Assembly (NCBI GenBank): GCA_027886185.1
Contig: WOAB01000589.1
Location: forward strand, 7,073,001 to 7,137,000
Origin: Rheum nobile
Taxonomy: Eukaryota > Streptophyta > Magnoliopsida > Caryophyllales > Polygonaceae
DNA length: 64,000 bases
Direction of reading: 5' to 3'
The notes beneath the pieces were generated by a model. That model worked only from the letters and a program-made list of their open reading frames with translations, had not been told where the DNA came from and did no database searches. Position numbers and translations under genes: made by a program. This document shows, in pieces, positions 1 through 10,066 of the stretch. The first letter of the stretch is position 1. Every line of letters starts with the position of its first letter.

Positions 1-228
1 TTCTCCCGCCCGCTGCCCTCCCATTTCCCGGCCATTATGCCGTCCTCCATCCCATCGGCCGGCCGATGAACAGTTGGAACTGAAAGATCCAAACCCATTC
101 TCCCTCCCTCCCTCTCCCTCCCATTCTGCAAGCCCATACAAACGTCATCTTCCCATGTGACTGTTGAACACGAATAACTGTTAAACAAGAATGGCGATTA
201 AGAATGGTGATTAACTGTGTAACAGAAG

Positions 229-365
229 TGTTGAACCTCAGCAGATGAACCCGAAGAACTGTTGAACTCAGCAGATTGATTCACAAGCGGTTAACAGAAG
301 TGTTGAACCTCAACAGTTGAACCCGAAGAACTGTTGAACTCAACAGATTGATTCACAAGCGGTTT
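229..365. repeat. 72-bp tandem repeat, about 1.9 copies
   Basis: Two adjacent copies with a 72-bp period (229-300 and 301-365) share the phrases GTTGAACCTCA, AACCCGAAGAACTGTTGAAC and GATTCACAAGCGG with few substitutions. Shorter GTTGAAC-containing relatives lie just upstream at about 165-230. The repeat is probably part of the transposon that fills the first 7 kb. Nothing suggests coding. Confidence 0.75.
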
Positions 366-1244
366 TCCAGGTTAGGGTTTAGCCAAAATAATGTAAAACC
401 AAATATTCAGAAGAGACCAATTGTAAAACCAAAGCTACCCAAGCGACCAGATGAACTGATAGTTTTCTGAAGTTGACAAATGATTCACAAGAGGGTTTTT
501 TCTTGCTATAATAGAAAGTTCTTGTCGGCCTTAGTAAAACATATGTCATACTTAATAAGAATAATGTCATAACTACAACTAAAAAACTTTAGTATGTAAT
601 GTCACATTAAACCATATTACATGCTTGCTTATTGCCTAATTTGGGTAGGACGTGTGATATCTGGCTGAATAGTTATACTCAGAAGATGAATAGTTCATCT
701 CACCAATCTAAATACAAGATGTCTTATTTGGATCTCCCTTTCCCGATGCTCTGCTTCTTTGACAATTTTACTTTACATAGATATTAATTGTACTTCATCT
801 CACCAATCCACTTTACAGATATCTTAATTAGAAAATGCTCCATGTTTGAGTATTTTTAGCTACATGGTGCCACTCCTACTGTTGGTGATTTCAAAACCGT
901 GACATTTTAAATTTCTATTGTGACATACTATTTATACTATTTTAACAAAGTAATAGTCTATGACTGACAAATATGACCGTATTCAGACTGTTTTACTTCG
1001 CAGAGATCTTACTTTACAGAGATCTTAATGGCACTTCATCTCATCCATCTCATTGGAGTGTGTGTGTTGTTTGACTATTATTATGTACATGCTTCCAGTC
1101 CTACTCTCTCTTTGTTTCACTTCATCTCACCCATCTCTTTCTACTCTTCATCTCTTTCATCTCCTTAGAGCAGCTCGTGTGGTTGTGTTCTTTGCTTGTG
1201 GACTCACAAACTTCTGTTGGATTTTTATTGAGTGCCAAATAGGT
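366..1244. other. AT-rich spacer, no gene recognised
   Basis: About 880 bases of AT-rich sequence with recurring phrases such as CACTTCATCTCACC (near 794, 1032 and 1117). No coding homology, RNA gene or clear repeat structure was recognised. Its position between a tandem repeat and a captured gene fragment suggests transposon-internal filler. Confidence 0.4.
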
Positions 1245-2406
1245 ATGGGTGATGAATACTCCACCATTGGAGACAAGGGAGAGGTTGGATTCATCGATGT
1301 TCCCTCAGGCACAACTTCCACTCATACTGAGGAGGGTCCTGTCATGGTGTTTGTGCCATTTCCATTTGTTGGAGGAAAGCCTCAATCGGTTCCTGTCAAC
1401 GAGGTTGCCGCAGCGTCATTCACAGAAAACACCACTGATGAATATGTTTTACTTTGGGGTGTGAAGATTTATGCTTCAAATCCTGAAGATTCATTTGTGT
1501 TGTCACTGATGAAACCTCCATCTGGCCAGCCAGATGACATACCCGAGGAAGATTTTGTCTGTTCTTTTCAGATTAAGGAACGAAATTTGATGCCACATGA
1601 TAGCCTGACTATATGGCTGTCTTGTGTGCCCAAGGAGATTGGCGTTTTCACATCTATAGTGCATATCGAAACTGAGGTTGTGACTATTGAACGAGATGTC
1701 TTCCTCTTGGCTGAAGATGAAGTATCCAAAGCTTTGGCACCTCAGAGACCATATAACATACCACCACATATCAGGAAAGCGATAGAGTTTGAGGAAATCC
1801 CTGAAGTAGTCTTATAAGGCTTAACAAAGGAAAATTATGCGTCGTATTTCAGTGAGTTGTTAGGGATGTAGGAACTTCTGATTATGGTAAGTGTTATATT
1901 TTCTCTGTATAGGGGTTGAGGGACTGAGGGGATAGCTAGATGGCATCGTTCTCTCGTAGTACCAAGTTGTTGAATGATTTTTTTTTGTATTTGTTTACAG
2001 GAGTACGTGAAAGCTTATAATATGAAGTTTGTTACTTTGAGACAAAAGTATTATCGGCTTGTAGCACTTAAAGTGCCAGGACTAGGTGAAAGAAGGCTCT
2101 CAGTTGTCCGCGGATATGTGGTGAATGTTTATATAGAATATTCTCTCCATCAGGTATGTGGAGAATGTTAGTTAGCTTATTATTTTTGTCAAAGTGTTAT
2201 ATGTTATTGTCGGAATGAATTGTGAAATTGCACGAATTATCGTTGCCAATGTTGTGTTCTCATGTTGAACTTGCCAATGTTCTTTGAACAAGGCTTGATC
2301 CACCGTGTTGAGGCTGATGAATTATTATTGCAATTTGATGATGGATTTTACGAAAGGCACATAGATAGCAATTTGATGAAGGATTTTACGAAAGGCACAT
2401 AGATAC
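1245..2406 (+). pseudogene. Captured fragment of an SDE3-like RNA helicase (N-terminal region)
   Basis: The reading from ATG 1245 (starts MGDEYSTIGDKGEVGFID) matches the N-terminal, pre-helicase region of plant SDE3, the MOV10-type RNA helicase of RNA silencing. Later landmarks are VFVPFPFVGGKPQSVPV, KIYASNPEDSFVLSLMKPPS, LTIWLSCVPKEIG and FLLAEDEVSKAL. Homology continues in the same frame past a TAA at 1815-1817 and a TAG at 1869-1871. It resumes after an intron-like gap (GTAAGT at 1887, CAG ending at 2000) with VPGLGERR, and after a second gap (2154-2292) with IHRVEADELLLQFDDGF. The helicase motor is absent. Introns are retained, so capture was at DNA level. In-frame stops, a likely 1-nt phase loss at the last junction and a terminal 38-bp duplication mark it as dead. 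The SDE3 assignment is from remembered family sequence; the decay is visible directly. Confidence 0.85.
2331..2406. repeat. 38-bp tandem duplication
   Basis: Two adjacent 38-bp copies (2331-2368 and 2369-2406) share CAATTTGATGA and GGATTTTACGAAAGGCACAT and differ at two positions. They duplicate the last coding stretch of the SDE3-like fragment exactly where its homology stops, so this looks like a breakpoint scar of capture. Confidence 0.9.
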
Positions 2407-2463
2407 CTTTGGACGTTGAAACCTTGCATCGTTTGGGATTATCGGCTTCTCTGGACAGTCCTC

Positions 2464-2665
2464 TCTTCCTGATAGGATGGTCCCTCAGTTCACCAGTTGT
2501 ATTAATTTTGTTTTTTGAGGTGGTTTTTCTTGTTGAGACTCCAATTGATTCTTTTGTAGAGTCTCCTTCCACCTCAACTTCTTTTGTTGTTACCGCTAGC
2601 GTCTGCAAATAAGTTTTTTCATAAATAAGATGTTGGTGAACTGAGGGACCATCATGTCAGGAAGA
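2464..2665. repeat. 32-bp inverted repeat around a 138-bp spacer
   Basis: The arm at 2464-2495 contains GATGGTCCCTCAGTTCACCA. The arm at 2634-2665 contains its reverse complement, TGGTGAACTGAGGGACCATC, and the similarity extends to 32 bases with two mismatches. The structure sits between the end of the SDE3-like fragment and the minus-strand DUF1985 gene. It is best read as a local inverted duplication of transposon coding DNA. Confidence 0.85.
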
Positions 2666-2723
2666 TTTATTGATGCATACCTTAACTCCTTTTTTCCTCC
2701 CTTTTTTTATTTCCCCCCTCATT

Positions 2724-3050
2724 CTGAACTACACCATCTTCATCACCCTTCTTCTTTTTTAAACGAGTCTTCCTTGCAAATACTTTTCCTTCTTTATTAT
2801 CTTTTTCTTCTTTTGTCATCGGTTCTCCATATCTATCCTCATCCTATACTGCACCCTCAACATCATCACTCTGAACTGCACCATCTTCATCACCCTTCTT
2901 CTTTTTTGAACGGGTCTTCCTTGCAAATACGTTTCCTTCTTTCTTATATTTTTGTTATTTTGTCATCGTTTCTCCATATTTCCCCTCATCTTGTACTGCA
3001 CCATCAACATCATCACTCTGAACTGCACCATCTTCATCATCCTTTTGCTT
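2724..3050. repeat. 147-bp tandem repeat, 2.2 copies
   Basis: Copies start at 2724, 2871 and 3018 (partial) with the shared phrase CTGAAC(T)(A/G)CACCATCTTCATCA. Read on the minus strand the repeat gives acidic runs (for example GDEDGAVQSDD) and basic runs (RSKKKK). That is typical of the disordered, low-complexity part of DUF1985/Ulp1-associated transposon proteins. The minus-strand frame is broken by stops. Confidence 0.8.
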
Positions 3051-3528
3051 TCGATAAACAATCATATATCCTAAATTGCCATTGTCGACTTTAATGGCAC
3101 CTTTATCATCGTCATCCTATAGGGGATTTGAATCAGACCCTCCCATTCTATCCATTTCGACATCCTCATCATGACCATGTACAACATTATGCTTCAATAA
3201 ATAACAAATTACATTTAACTCACAAGAATAATAAGTAAGTGCATCATTTTATAATGTTTGTCAAAAAACAGAGCGTTATGCATCCATCCAACTTATAAAT
3301 ATTGACTTTCTATTAATTAACTATGACATTCCTGTTATAATGTTTGTCAAAAAACAGGTTTTAACTTACAATAAATATAAGTAACTGTCAATCTCAAGTT
3401 GAAAACAGTGACATTTTAACTTATTGATATGAAATTACTATTCTACATTCCGACAAGAAAAAATGCTTAAGCTTCCACGAAATAAAAATCTAGGTTCCCA
3501 AACAAAACTTAATAACGATTGTTGACAG

Positions 3529-4870
3529 TTATCTTACCTCCCCTTCCTCATGTTCAATGTCCTCTTTTTCATCATTTGTTGAACCCGAGTTGTTGAATGC
3601 CCTCTTCTTGATCATCTGTTCCATTATGCCCAAGGTTTTATTCATAGCACTAAATCCTGCGTCCACTTGGTTTTCCAAATTAATCATACACTCATGAAGC
3701 TCTTTCATAGCGCACATCATTTGTCTTGCATCCAGGCCTGAGGACTTCGCAGCAGGGGCAGGGTTCGAATCACTCTTTCCTTTTCTTCTACCATTGATAG
3801 ACCTCTTATTACTTAGCTCGAATTTCCCAACTGCCTTGTCAAAGTAAGTGTCCTTCACTTCCCCATCAAATTTGCATTCTTTTAAGACCTCCACCTCAGC
3901 TTTTTCTTCTATTAACACCACATTTGGAATAAAATGGGATGTGGCCTTCCCCAAGAAAGACTCCATAGCCGTTGCATTAGGTTGTGAATCTGATGACCAT
4001 CGTAGACCGCGTGGGTAGGCCTCCTTATCCACCAAATGTGCAAACGCTGAAGCAATTGATTTAACAGCTTCAAATAGCCAAACCTGAATCGCATTTTTTC
4101 TTGTCAGTATGATACTTATTTCTTGTAAGAAACCTTCAATATATTGCAACTACAATACCAACTTCAAAACAATATACATTACATTCTGTCATATTACCTG
4201 AAAGGCCATTGACAACCCCTTGAGTTTGTAACCCAACCTTGCACTTGAGTCTCTGCTTGTTTCAACCGTTTGCAATCTATTCTTCACCGTTGAACTCAAT
4301 CCCTGGTGAGTTTCAATGTAGCTAACCCTGCCCCACATGAATTTCGTGAATCGGTCGATATCAGTCAATAATTTGACATGACCCGTGCTTATGCGAACCT
4401 TTTTCTCAACCCCAAGAATGACGCCCTCTAATATAATCAATAATGTCATCTTATATTTCAAAGGGCTATCAGGTTGTGTACGCATAAATAATGACTCTAG
4501 CTCACCCAACGTCAAATTATGTACATCAAATAACTCTTTCACGGCATTTTTATCCAGGTTCAGCTCATTATCATTCATTCTGCGACAGCATAACCCCGTC
4601 ACAAGTGCAAATTCCTTCATTGAAAAACGCAGCAACTGTCCTGCAGGTCATACCACGTCTCCCACAACTTCCTCGTTTCTACTTGACGGAATAAAACGTA
4701 ATGTACAAGCTGGCATGAAAAGGTTTGTCGACGAACCATCTTCACAGTAGGTCCAAATGGACCATCTATTATCCTCTACCAGTCCACAGGGGAGAGGCAT
4801 TTCTCAATAATTTTCAGCAATTCACGCCGACAGTTTTGGTTGACTCTGCCGATGATTTTTTTCCCTTCAA
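3529..4870 (-). pseudogene. Decayed DUF1985-domain transposon gene
   Basis: Minus-strand open segments at 4635-4189 and 4149-3529 belong to one gene. The signature FSMKEFALVTGLCC is typical of DUF1985. That plant domain is commonly found with Ulp1-type cysteine protease genes inside Mutator-like and CACTA transposons. Related coding continues upstream to about 4870 (FEGKKIIGRVNQNCRREL) in other frames, with stops. The 4149-3529 part holds a predicted helical stretch and basic and acidic tails. No protease catalytic His-Asp-Cys block was found downstream, so the Ulp1 module is missing or unrecognisable. Possible 5' exons lie at 5400-5950. The gene runs antisense to the captured SDE3-like fragment. 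Confidence 0.75.
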
Positions 4871-6535
4871 ATCTCAATAAATGACCCTAAAATACAAATT
4901 ATACGAGGTCAATAAATACATAAGGAACATATACTTAAAAACTACATGACAGGATGTGAAATACGGAAAACTACACACAATGAGTTAACCAAAATTTACC
5001 TTTTTACCCATTTCAATTTCCTCCGTTTTAATATGGAATACTACACCACTTCAGCTGCACTGGTGGAGATAGACAAACAACAAAAAATATCAACATTTAA
5101 GTTTTTTCTAAGCACCAAACTGAACATACTCAGATGTAGAGATCACACGAGAAGACAAGGAAGTTGCAAGAGTAAGAGCTATAATGTCAGGCAAATGAAA
5201 ACATTAACTTTCAAAACACAACAATGTTTCACAAAACTGACATTCTAATTGATCATTTCAACAATAAAACTATACGATGTGACAAATACTTCATCAACGC
5301 TGACATGAAATTTTCAAACAATGGTCATTCCTGCAATTGTGACAAAAAACAAACTAATCTGACATTCTCATTTTACAAACACGGATTTCACAGGTTTATA
5401 TAATTCGCTGCATTCAACTTCACTTCATTTCAGCTCAAACGAACAACAGTAAATCAGCCCTAAAAACCAAATGAACAGCAACGGAGCAACCCTAAAACGG
5501 CGTTGAATGGCTGGAACCCTAAAAAATTGGGCATACCTCCAAGGCTCGAACGAGATAGACAGAAGAGGAAGATGAATCGAAGACCTGCACTTTGTCGCGT
5601 GTCTTCGGTGGAAGACCTGCAATTTTGGGCCTTAATCAGAGGAGCTCAAGCGGCGATGAAGGGCTTCGTCTGTGGAAAACCTGCAATTTCGCGCCGAAGA
5701 AGGGTTTCAGCTAGCTCGAACGGCGAAGAAGGGTTTCAAGCAAAAAACAAATCTAGAGATTATGGAGTTTGAATCGATATCATACCTGGAAGGGAAACCT
5801 TTCCGCCGGCAATGGTGAAATCCGTCGGACAAAACAAAGCTGGATTCCGCCGGAGAAGATGGAGACACCTCGAGCTGGGAGAGAGACCTCGGCCGACAAT
5901 GTAGTTGGGTTTCTGTAGCAACTTTCACATTTCAATTTGAAATTGAAACTAAATTTTTTTTTCTTCATAAAATCACTGCCATGTCAGATTTTATTTTCCA
6001 AAACAAAAAGATAATTCAATTTTCAATTTACATTTTTATTTGGGGGGTATTTTTGCAAAAACAGAAGGAATTTTTCTTGAATGGGATATATTTGCAAAAA
6101 CCAAAAGGGGTAGGATAAAATCACAAATGTATTAGTAAAAGAGGGTATTGGTTGCTATTTCTCAATATTCTATACTAACTTACCTACAATATCTATAACA
6201 TATAATTATTACTAACAAGAATATGGTAACATATAATTTACCACTAATAAAGTGCACTAAAATACATATAATATCTATAAAATATAATTTACAACTACTA
6301 TGTTACACTAACATAATAATATTCTATACTTAATTTAATTCTACAGTATACGTACCAGTACATGATCTTCACTAATCGATTCAAGACCGGGCCCATTGAC
6401 TACTCTTGAGAACGACATTCTCTCTCTTACTATTGTGATTTAAAATTGTGTGAATGTGAAGAAGACATATGGAAGACAAACATATATACAAGTTTGCCTT
6501 TTGGATTTGAACATGTGTAACCGTTGGAATTCGAA
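4871..6535. other. Upstream region of the DUF1985 gene, no firm gene
   Basis: 5400-5930 is GC-richer, with open reading on both strands and a possible minus-strand leader exon. 5940-6170 is A/T-rich and repeats the phrase TTTGCAAAAAC twice (near 6051 and 6091), a composition often seen near DNA-transposon ends. No recognised protein domain or RNA gene was found. Confidence 0.4.
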
Positions 6536-6539
6536 CGTT

Positions 6540-6815
6540 TGGAAAAAATGGACAGTTTTTAAACGCTACGACATAGCCTTTAAATTTGACCGTTTGAATT
6601 TTTACATGCTACGCCGTAGCGTTTAAGAGGAAATTGACTCGATTAAACCGGGTCCACTTTAAACGCTACGCCATAGCGTTTAAAATGGACTCGGTTTAAT
6701 CGAGTCGATTTCATTTTTTTTTTAAATCTCAATAAATAAATAAAAAGATTAAATGCCACATTATGGCATTTAAAAAAAATCTAAACGCTACCAGATAGCG
6801 TTTAAACTCTGGTGC
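6540..6815. repeat. Subterminal AAACGCTA..TAGCGTTT hairpin repeats
   Basis: Short palindromic units recur near 6558, 6607, 6661, 6753 and 6781, with the core AAACGCTAC(N4-5)TAGCGTTT and variants. The best is a hairpin with 33-base arms at 6636-6668 and 6674-6706 (two mismatches, five-base loop); its arms also contain CTCGATTAAACC. Clusters of such inverted units just inside the end are typical of CACTA (En/Spm) subterminal regions, where the transposase binds. Confidence 0.8.
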
Positions 6816-6885
6816 GAAAACAAAAAAAACGCAGTGCAAAACCGAACGGCCTTCAAATTATATCACAACAATAAGAAATTTGTAA

Positions 6886-7000
6886 GTTGGTTTTCTACTG
6901 ACCAAAAAACATATCTAATGCAAAAAGTTACACAACAACGTTTGATATAAATGGAACGTAACAAGTTATTGTTGATCAGATATATGTTGGTTTTCTAGTG
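6886..7000. mobile_element. CACTA-type transposon right terminus
   Basis: GTTGGTTTTCTAGTG ends at 7000, which is the reverse complement of a CACTAGAAAACCAAC terminus. A near copy, GTTGGTTTTCTACTG, ends 100 bases inside at 6900. The adjacent hairpin repeats support a CACTA end. The sequence beyond 7000 is the interior of a PWWP-type gene fragment, so the element inserted into that fragment. No matching left CACTA terminus was found at 1-6885; the other end is off the window or lost. Confidence 0.75.
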
Positions 7001-7236
7001 ACAGGAGTTCCAGATCGATGAGACATGAGATGAGAAGCATACAACTCATCTATCCCGAGGATTTTACCGATACACCAAGACCCATTTCGCCTCCGAACAC
7101 AGACAATGGAATCAATTCTGGATTCTTCAAGTCCAGTTCCTCCTTCACTTTTTGAGTTTCCCATCCCTTTGTCTTTGCTTGTAAGTAGTTCAGCAAATAT
7201 GCACTTAATACTCCATATATCTATTGATGGTGTATA
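7001..7236 (-). pseudogene. Chimera of a MAP-kinase exon and a PWWP-family gene start
   Basis: On the minus strand, a splice acceptor (TTCTTTGCAG) precedes 7236. The exon begins YTPSIDIWSIKCIFAELLT, which is subdomain IX of plant MAP kinases (consensus YTPAIDIWSIGCIFAE), at the family's usual intron position. From about 7172 the reading becomes MGNSKSEGG, then VRRRNGSWCIGKILG and SGTPV. This matches the N-terminus of the plant Tudor/PWWP family that normally reads VRRRNGSWWPGKILGPDEL. Changes at conserved sites (IG to IK, WWP to WCI) and truncation at the CACTA end show that neither part is functional. Two unrelated genes are joined within 240 bases, as expected of transposon-mediated capture. 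Confidence 0.8.
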
Positions 7237-7242
7237 CTGCAA

Positions 7243-8336
7243 AGAATGAATTTTTCAAGTCTAAAGAGATGAATGATATTGAAATGCACTTATAGTTCAC
7301 AATATATTTAGTCTCTACCTGGGGATAAATTTACTCCAAGTTTCATCATTATTCTTAGATGAATGGAAAATTACTTATATCAAACTGATGTATATCAAAC
7401 TGATGTATATCAAACAAATAAAAAAAATGAAGCTCTAGATAGTTTGATCAAAGAAAACATTGACACTACCTCCTACAAACTTTTTTCAATTTCAAATTCA
7501 CTCAAAGCAGCATCCTTAATATTAGTAGGCAAAGTTGGTACAACCCGATGGACACAATATATCCTCCGCACTTGCACTTCAACATGCAGGGACAAAGAAC
7601 AAAAGCTCAATATTGTCACAAAAATTAAGGGCAACACAATAGAACATCACTGTTCCGTCATTAGCTAGGTTGAAAGATGACATGTAGTATGATTTCGCTG
7701 TCTAATAAGTACATCTCGTCACTTCCTAAGCAATCAAACCATAAACCAATAAAAAGAAAAGATACACAGAAACAAATCCTAAAAACTATGAATTGTTCAG
7801 TACTATTTTGATGCATACTAAGAAATCCAAACCACCTAAAACAAGTCACAAGAGCCAAACCAAAGAAAAATTGTCGCAACCAAATTCCATATAACTATGT
7901 AGTTTCTTACACTTCAAAACAAACAATTATTCATTAAATTCCATTAATTTAGACACCAAATTGCAAATGGGATATGGGAAGAAAGGAGATTGTAGAACAA
8001 GCAACAAAGAGGTGCCTTTGATAAGCGCATATGGGACAAAAACAACGTGGTTCACATCATGAAGACTTAAATATGAGAGGTAAACTATATATATTTTAGC
8101 ATAAAGTTGAGTGAAATATGTAGGATAGCTCATGAAATTGAGCAACATCTCATTAATTTATGAAGGAATGGGCAGAAGTAAGGATCAAAGTCTTGAAATG
8201 TCAATGACGGTAAGGATATATCATTATCAGTTGACACAGTAAAAATCAAAATAGTGATTCTATTCATGACATGCATGCAATACAATTACCTTAGTTGTAC
8301 GAATAGAAATCATTTGAGAAAGTTAATGTTACATAC
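7243..8336. other. Intron-like, AT-rich stretch with no recognised gene
   Basis: The sequence lies upstream (minus strand) of the kinase/PWWP chimera. It contains a 15-base repeat (ATCAAACTGATGTAT, twice from 7378, plus a partial third). Short open stretches exist on both strands but match nothing recognised. Confidence 0.4.
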
Positions 8337-8517
8337 CAGAGCATTCACAAAAGAGTTGCAATATGCCATACTCCACCCAGAGCCAGATGATTGTAAAGCT
8401 ATATCACCTTTTATTAGTAGTTTCTCCAAGATGTCCTTCTTGTCCTTGTCAATTCTTTCATGAGCAGCTGCCACAACATACTGTACAACTTGTTCTACAA
8501 AGGGATTCCTTGCATCA
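8337..8517 (-). pseudogene. Isolated 60-codon exon of unknown origin
   Basis: On the minus strand an acceptor (TTATGTTTCAG) and a donor (GTATGTAAC) bound exactly 181 bases. After one phase base they read as 60 open codons, starting DARNPFVEQVVQYVVAAA, continuing KDKKDILEKLL and ending YCNSFVNAL. The boundaries and codon pattern look like a genuine exon of a helical protein, but I do not recognise the family. It sits in a stretch that already holds two other gene fragments, so capture is likely. It could also be part of a real gene whose other exons I cannot identify; a GC-rich possible first exon with donor GTGAGG lies near 9080-9190. Confidence 0.5.
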
Positions 8518-9999
8518 CTGAAACATAAAGCAATGATAAGGTAAGTATTGGCATACCCTCTAATTTCATAAATCCATATTTCATCTCATGATCATTCACA
8601 ATGTGAAGGAAGATAGATCTCTTTGAGCATCAATAAATCATCCTAGAAGATGTATAAACTCTAGAAAAGCAAGTCATGCATCAAAATATGCCGAATAAAG
8701 CAAATTATCTACAATAGCCAAGAAGCGTTTTCCAGCAATATATGGAGGCATATTTTTATAGTTAATAGTTGATACCACATGTTCAATGGAAGATAAATAT
8801 AAGCCTAAAACTCATAGTTGAGAAAGGCAAGACATTTCAACCGAAACATTGGGACTGTAAATAGTTGTTTCACTCAAACAACATCATAGTATAAGAATAT
8901 GAAGCGTTCTTGCCTTGGGGAGACTGATTGGAGAGTTAGATTATTCACTGACTTCTTGTCAACCCACCAAATTTGTCAATCAGGCAACATCAAAATAGAA
9001 AGAGTGACACAAAACACTTGCACAAAGACCATAAACTAACATAAGAGAAAAAAACATGGAAAATTGGAGAAAATACCTCACCGGCGGCCGGTGCAAATGT
9101 CGGAGGGGGTGAAATCCTTTGCTTCTTGGAACCGTCGATGGCGTTAAATAGAGAGTTGAGGAAGTTGTTGTAGGTTTGAGATCGTTAAATTTTGCATGTA
9201 GAAGAAAAAGAAATTGGCAGAAAATGTGAAATCAAACTTGTGAAAATTTAAAATCTATGAAAGAGAAATTGTCTTTTCTTCGTGTCAAAAACCAAATTAA
9301 TTGCTTGACAGAAAGATGAAGAAGATTTGTAAATATTTGCCAAATTTTAAAAAAAAAAATGCAAAACTGTAAAATTGCATAGCAAGATGAGAGGGTTTTC
9401 CCGATTCTGAGACCTAGAGGCCTTCCACGGTGTCATTTTGAGATATCATAAGAAGCCGAAGGAGTGATAGTAAACCCCGGCGGTGGCGTCACGGTGGCGA
9501 GAGCGTTTATGTCCACAACATCATATTTTCTCGGCCTCCCCATTTTCTTCTTCGACCTCTCCCCAAAAGCAAACCCCCACCATGGCAACGACGTCAAACC
9601 TCCCCTCTACCGCCGCTACCAACGAACTCAGTGGCAGCGTGCGCTGCGACAACACAATCGACACCAGGAATCACTCTATTACTGCCGCAGGGAGCAAATC
9701 AGTGGTTCGATGGCGACATCAAGCTGCCAACTTGTCGGAGCCAATCTGCTAACTTCCACATGCTAGAGGCAGACTACTCTAGAGAAGAGATCCTTCAAAA
9801 AAGGAAAATGGAGAAGTGACAGGAATATAGAAAAAAAAAAATTGTAAGTAATGGCTAATGTAACATGTTTTCTTTTTTACGATGCAAACATTATACTTTT
9901 TTTTAGGTAAAAACGTTTTACACAAAATCTCATACGTGGAGCTTAATTTTATAAACTCTTGTCTAGCAAAAATAAGAATGAAGTTGTGGAGAGGTTAAA
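8518..9999. other. Mixed spacer left of the LINE
   Basis: The interval 9070-9190 can be read on the minus strand as an exon-like stretch (NFLNSLFNAIDGSKKQ, then a GTGAGG donor). The interval 9464-9820 is GC-richer and open in several plus frames, with no recognised domain. 9830-9999 is AT-rich. No RNA gene was recognised. Confidence 0.35.
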
Positions 10000-10014
10000 T
10001 GCAACACGTGATTG
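10000..10014. repeat. Left target-site duplication of the LINE
   Basis: TGCAACACGTGATTG at 10000-10014 matches TGCAACATGTGATTG at 26212-26226, with one transition in 15 bases. The copies flank the poly(T) 3' end and the inferred 5' end of the minus-strand LINE. Length and position fit target-primed reverse transcription. Confidence 0.8.
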
Positions 10015-10066
10015 GTTTTTTTGATACAGTAAGAATTAGACTCGAAAACCACGGGAAAACGGTTTC

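Noticed and set aside
2654..3094. 146-codon plus-strand frame rich in His/Leu/Phe
   Set aside because: It translates the 147-bp tandem repeat antisense to the acidic/basic low-complexity part of the DUF1985 gene.
3529..4870. Ulp1 (C48) protease
   Set aside because: DUF1985 often accompanies it, but no His-Asp-Cys catalytic region could be found here.
9464..9820. Three overlapping open frames (about 60-100 codons) in GC-richer DNA
   Set aside because: No recognised domain and no splice context; could be an exon of an unknown gene but not supportable.
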